From Thermoflexus sp. (lineage in GTDB: Bacteria; Chloroflexota; Anaerolineae; B4-G1; DUEL01), in contig JAPYWT010000049.1 in the NCBI GenBank assembly GCA_028276215.1, positions 1-10,172 on the forward strand: a stretch of 10,172 nt of DNA, given 5' to 3'. The notes under the pieces are model-generated. The model did no database searches, was not told the DNA's origin, and worked only from the letters and a program-made list of their open reading frames with translations. The first letter of the stretch is position 1; every line of letters starts with the position of its first letter. Of this stretch, positions 7,546-10,172 are shown piece by piece. The position numbers and the translations under genes were made by a program.

Positions 7546-8766
7546 ATGACTCGCTCGTTGGTGTATCTTTCGGGCGCGCCTCGGGTATCCACACGATCGG
7601 ATGCTGTTGCCAGTGGTCCTAGGTCTCATATATTAGGGGTGATCCATGCTTTTGAAAGTGTGGGGTGGAAGGTGGAACGATATATAGTTGGAGACAGGCT
7701 CCCGAAAAAATGGATATCGGGAGAAGATATCGAAATAGGTTTGCGGTCCAATATTTTCATCCGCCTCACTGCTGATGTAGCGCGATTGCTCTTTGGGATA
7801 TATCATAGTTGGAAAGCCGCCAATTCTATTAAGCAGTGTGATTGGGCTTACGAACGTTTTGGTGCCTTTCAGGCAATGGGCTGGCAGTTTCAAAAAAGAG
7901 GGATTCCATGGATTTTAGAGACGAATGAGCTGTACTATATCAATGCTGACAAGGACAGACAAACAACTTCTTTTGTCAGTTTAATGAAACGTTGGGAGAC
8001 ATGGGCTTATCGTCAATGCGATGTCCTTGTATGTGTGAGCCGGTCGCTGGCGGAGTTGATTATTCGTGAAATCGGTATTCCACGAGAGAAAGTTTTGGTC
8101 ATTCCCAATGGGGTGGACACGGCTCGCTTTAATCTCGAACTACACAAACCAAAACGCGTTTTTCAACATCCCACAATAGGTTTTGTTGGTCATCTATCTC
8201 CATGGCAGCGATTGGACCTGTTAATTGAGGCTCTAGCTGGTCTTCGTGGTGAGGGGGTGGATTTTAAATTAGTAGTAATCGGTGATGGCCCGATGCGTTC
8301 TCAATGGGAGGCTTTGGTTGAGCGTTTGGGTCAGATAGAGCAGGTGCGGTTTTTAGGGCGGGTTCCCTGGGATGATGTGCCTGCCTATATTTCCGGATTT
8401 GATCTGGGCTACACAGGACCGGTGCCTCTGGCATCGGGAGAAATGTATCTTTCACCACTAAAACTCTATGAGTATGCTGCGATGGGACGTCCCATTGTAG
8501 CTGCCGCTTATGCCGATGCACAACGTTTAATGGAAGATGGGGTGGCAGTCTATCTTTTCGAGCCCGGTAATCAAGAAGATCTCTGTCGTGCTTTACGGCA
8601 AGCCTACGCGGAACGGGACCTGTGGGTACAGAAGGGTATGCGCAGCCGGGCTATAATTGTTGAGAGGCATAGTTGGGAAGCGCGCGTGCGAGAACTGATT
8701 TCTTGTGTGGAGTCTATTCTTGAAGCAAAATATGGTACGCCTTACCCTGCTCGGCGTCACAGTTGA
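7546..8766 (+). CDS. Glycosyltransferase family 4, second copy type
   Basis: 406 residues with a GT-B layout. The N-terminal half has W-I-L-E-T-N-E and the link segment VCVSRSLAELI, then VLVIPNGVDTARFN. The C-terminal donor domain has I-G-F-V-G-H-L-S-P-W-Q-R-L-D, KLVVIGDGPMR, V-R-F-L-G-R-V-P and the SPLKLYEYAAMGRPIVA segment. In that segment only the second Glu of the usual E-x7-E pair is kept; the first position is Tyr, as in GT4 subfamilies with an 'S-P-x-K-L-x-E' motif. Role: transfer of a sugar from an activated donor to the lipid-linked oligosaccharide. The start ATG at 7546 has GGGAG at 7536-7540. A chance eight-codon frame starting at 7523 ends in an ATGA overlap with this ATG. The 3' end overlaps the GT26 gene by 35 bases. 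Confidence 0.9.
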   Translation: MTRSLVYLSGAPRVSTRSDAVASGPRSHILGVIHAFESVGWKVERYIVGDRLPKKWISGEDIEIGLRSNIFIRLTADVARLLFGIYHSWKAANSIKQCDWAYERFGAFQAMGWQFQKRGIPWILETNELYYINADKDRQTTSFVSLMKRWETWAYRQCDVLVCVSRSLAELIIREIGIPREKVLVIPNGVDTARFNLELHKPKRVFQHPTIGFVGHLSPWQRLDLLIEALAGLRGEGVDFKLVVIGDGPMRSQWEALVERLGQIEQVRFLGRVPWDDVPAYISGFDLGYTGPVPLASGEMYLSPLKLYEYAAMGRPIVAAAYADAQRLMEDGVAVYLFEPGNQEDLCRALRQAYAERDLWVQKGMRSRAIIVERHSWEARVRELISCVESILEAKYGTPYPARRHS

Positions 8767-9487
8767 CCCCTTGACGATCCCAGAATTGAACGAGCAGATT
8801 GCCAGAGCAGTTGCTCGTGGAGAGCAATGGATCATTGCCAATCACAATTTGCACAGTGTGTACCTTTATCATCGCAACCCGAAAATGCGTTCATTTTTCG
8901 CTAAAGCGCAGGTCATTCACATAGATGGGATGCCTTTGGTCTACTGGGCGCGGGTGCTGGGGTATCCGGTAACGAAACAGCACAGAGTCACTTACGTGGA
9001 TTGGGTTCACCCGCTTATGGCTACGGCTGCAGCCGAGGGATGGCGGGTGTTCTACCTGGGGGGGAAGCCTGGGGTGGCAGCCCGGGCGGCGGAAAAGTTG
9101 CGGCGGCGATACCCGGGGCTGGTGCTCGAGACCCGGCACGGTTATTTCACACCGGAAGAAAATGACGCGGTGCTGGAAGAGATCGCTCGCTTTCAGCCCC
9201 ATGTGCTGATGGTGGGGATGGGCATGCCGCGCCAGGAGCACTGGGTCCTGGATAACCTGGAGCGCATTTCGGCCAACGCCATTCTGACGGCAGGCGCCTG
9301 CTTTGATTACGTGGCTGGCGTCGTTCCAATGCCTCCCCGCTGGATGGGGCGCATGGGGTTAGAATGGCTCTACCGCTTGTGGAGTGAACCCCGTCGGCTG
9401 GCCCGACGCTATTTGCTGGAGCCCTGGTTTTTGGTCCCTTTAGTGATTACCGACCTTATAAACTACGCAAGGAGAAAGGATTGGTGA
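8732..9487 (+). CDS. WecG/TagA/CpsF family glycosyltransferase (GT26)
   Basis: 251 residues, the normal family length. The conserved D-G-M-P-L-V motif carries Asp65, aligned with the catalytic Asp of TagA-type enzymes. Also present are VFYLGGKPGVA (106-116), the G-M-G-M-P-R-Q-E-H-W block (162-171), A-G-A-C-F-D-Y-V-A-G (187-196) and the C-terminal G-L-E-W-L-Y-R-L-W-S-E-P-R-R-L-x-R-R-Y helix, an Arg-rich appendage that in this family contacts the membrane. Known members add ManNAc, ManNAcA or glucose-type sugars to an undecaprenyl-diphosphate-linked acceptor; the sugar here is unknown. The start is the ATG at 8732, overlapping the upstream GT4 gene by 35 bases. A GTG at 8705 is in frame but lacks a ribosome-binding site and would add an atypical tail. 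GC jumps from about 47 to about 64 percent near 8940, inside the gene. Confidence 0.92.
   Translation: MVRLTLLGVTVDPLTIPELNEQIARAVARGEQWIIANHNLHSVYLYHRNPKMRSFFAKAQVIHIDGMPLVYWARVLGYPVTKQHRVTYVDWVHPLMATAAAEGWRVFYLGGKPGVAARAAEKLRRRYPGLVLETRHGYFTPEENDAVLEEIARFQPHVLMVGMGMPRQEHWVLDNLERISANAILTAGACFDYVAGVVPMPPRWMGRMGLEWLYRLWSEPRRLARRYLLEPWFLVPLVITDLINYARRKDW
9471..9480 (+). promoter_or_regulatory. Purine-rich Shine-Dalgarno-like stretch before an interrupted frame
   Basis: GGAGAAAGGA lies in the last codons of the GT26 gene, 10 bases before the ATG at 9491. It is a plausible initiation signal for a following gene of the operon, only a short part of which remains. Confidence 0.4.
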
Positions 9488-9490
9488 GGT

Positions 9491-9541
9491 ATGAAACGAG
9501 CGATCTGTATTATATTGAGAGAATTCGGTAATTCGTACATT
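9491..9541 (+). pseudogene. Possible truncated start of a further operon gene
   Basis: The frame from ATG 9491 reads MKRAICIILREFGNSYI, 17 codons before it runs into the transposase remnant (the last codon and stop cover 9539-9544 or lie at its edge). It begins three bases after the GT26 stop, the spacing expected of a coupled downstream gene. I do not recognise the product. It may be the remaining 5' end of a gene cut by the insertion sequence, or a chance frame. Confidence 0.3.
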
Positions 9542-9885
9542 TAGGCAGGCATGTGGATAGCTAAGACTTTCATGCGCGAACCAGCGAGTTCGGGGCGCTG
9601 GAAGCGGTAAGCGGTCAATGCCACGCCTAACATGACACTGTACACTAAAGCCGTATGCTGATAAGCAGCAACCAGTCCACTCCAGCGTGCGGCTTCCAGG
9701 CCGAAGTAACGTTTCGCCCAGGCAAAGTGGCGTTCAATCACCATGCGGAATCTGGCATGAAACCGCCATTGGCGAATGAAAGGCAAAGTGGCTAAAGCGG
9801 TTTTACCTTTTTTGCGCAAGTTGTAGTCAATCATGAAACCTGCATGTAAAACGACACGGATGTAATTCAAGAGCGCATAAGTAAC
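9541..9885 (-). pseudogene. C-terminal remnant of a DDE transposase (IS4/IS5-like)
   Basis: The minus-strand frame is open from 9885 to the TAA at 9541-9543, with a nominal start at 9870. The product contains D-Y-N-L-R-K-K-G-K, then F-R-M-V-I-E-R-H-F-A-W-A-K-R-Y-F-G-L, the conserved 'R..VER.F...K...GL' block around the last catalytic Glu of DDE transposases, followed by a hydrophobic Y-Q-H-T-A-L-V-Y-S-V-M-L helix and a short tail. About 110 residues remain of a protein that is usually over 300. The N-terminal domain and the first two catalytic Asp residues are missing. The frame is closed upstream by a TGA at 9886-9888, next to the start of another transposase, so the gene is broken. Family-level naming is approximate. 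Confidence 0.75.
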
Positions 9886-10172
9886 TCACCTTACGCAGAT
9901 TTGAGTAAAATTGGTGTATGAAAAACGGCAAACTCCTGGACTTGTACAGCGACTATCTGATAAGCGCCTTTGGGCAAACCACAGCGACCGGGCTGTCCTC
10001 CCTGTTGGATGGTGAAGTCAGCCATGATCAAATCCAACGGTTTCTGGCAAGTGAAGAACAGACCTCGGCGGATTTGTGGCGGATAGTCAAACCACATGTG
10101 CGCGAAATTGAAAGCGAAGACGGGGTTGTCATTGTGGATGATAGTATCGCCGAGAAACCATACACAGATGAG
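9871..10172 (+). mobile_element. Left part of an insertion sequence (boundary approximate)
   Basis: The transposase gene at 9918 and its short leader abut the broken minus-strand transposase, so an IS left end should lie between about 9871 and 9917. I cannot define the terminal inverted repeat because the other end is outside the window. The older transposase is truncated exactly here, which is consistent with insertion of one element into another. Confidence 0.55.
9918..10172 (+). CDS. Transposase N-terminus, IS701/IS4-like DDE family (3' truncated by window)
   Basis: An ATG at 9918 opens a frame that runs without a stop through the last base, 85 codons. The product begins M-K-N-G-K-L-L-D-L-Y-S-D-Y-L-I-S and contains FGQTTATGLSSLLDGEVSHD, F-L-A-S-E-E, LWRIVKPHVREIE and then DGVVIVDDSIAEKPYTDE. 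The V-I-V-D-D strand carries the first catalytic Asp of the DDE triad. The same sequence of motifs is widespread in a single-ORF bacterial transposase family; I place it near IS701/IS4 from memory of that pattern. Both other catalytic residues would be beyond the edge. No frameshift is visible in the part shown, so the element could still be intact. Confidence 0.85.
   Translation, partial: MKNGKLLDLYSDYLISAFGQTTATGLSSLLDGEVSHDQIQRFLASEEQTSADLWRIVKPHVREIESEDGVVIVDDSIAEKPYTDE

Noticed and set aside
7523..7549. Eight-codon leader peptide overlapping the second GT4 start
   Set aside because: No ribosome-binding site and no distinctive residues; a chance frame is as likely.
9521..9534. Hairpin GAATT-CGGT-AATTC near the transposase remnant, as an IS end or terminator
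   Set aside because: Five-base stem without a T-run, and no matching copy is visible at the other side of the remnant.
9891..10097. Minus-strand 68-codon frame at the right edge
   Set aside because: It is antisense to the recognisable transposase N-terminus and has no motif of its own.

Overview
The window is part of an exopolysaccharide or capsule assembly locus. Seven complete genes and one 5'-truncated gene lie on the + strand, followed by insertion-sequence debris and the start of another transposase at the right edge. Long Wzx/Wzy-type membrane proteins, a GT26 (WecG/TagA/CpsF) enzyme, a small methyltransferase with a V-A-D-F-G-C-G-P-R-G-S loop and an IS701/IS4-like transposase would all fit a member of Chloroflexota (Anaerolineae-like) or a similar environmental bacterium. 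No rRNA or marker gene is present, so this taxonomic guess is weak. Local GC swings from about 32 to 75 percent in 60-base blocks counted by hand.

Layout: (1) 1-939, C-terminal part of a Wzz-like chain-length regulator (polysaccharide co-polymerase). (2) about 1026-2387, Wzx-type oligosaccharide flippase. (3) 2384-3310 and 3357-4274, two tandem paralogous PAPS-dependent sulfotransferases. (4) 4271-5521, Wzy/WaaL-type O-antigen polymerase or ligase. (5) 5518-6711, GT4 glycosyltransferase. (6) 6795-7514, SAM-dependent methyltransferase. (7) 7546-8766, second GT4 glycosyltransferase. (8) 8732-9487, GT26 glycosyltransferase. (9) 9491-9541, a 17-codon frame with a ribosome-binding site, possibly the broken start of the next gene. 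(10) 9541-9885 on the minus strand, C-terminal remnant of a DDE transposase. (11) 9918 to the edge on the + strand, the N-terminus of an unrelated transposase.

How it works together (inference from families): GT4 and GT26 enzymes build a lipid-linked repeat unit on the cytoplasmic face, the methyltransferase and sulfotransferases decorate it, the flippase exports it, the Wzy-like protein polymerises it and the Wzz-like protein sets chain length. Three junctions (2384, 4271, 5518) are 4-base ATGA stop/start overlaps and the last two genes overlap by 35 bases, so the genes probably form one operon. No initiating phosphoglycosyltransferase, sugar-nucleotide synthesis or PAPS synthesis genes are visible here.

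The most interesting points are the sulfotransferase pair, which implies a sulfated bacterial polysaccharide, with copy 1 lacking the usual Ser of the 3'-phosphate site; strong compositional mosaicism with breakpoints inside genes, suggesting cassette exchange; a 63-bp in-frame tandem duplication in the Wzz coiled-coil region; and layered IS insertions ending the cluster. I see no radically new system, CRISPR array or RNA gene.
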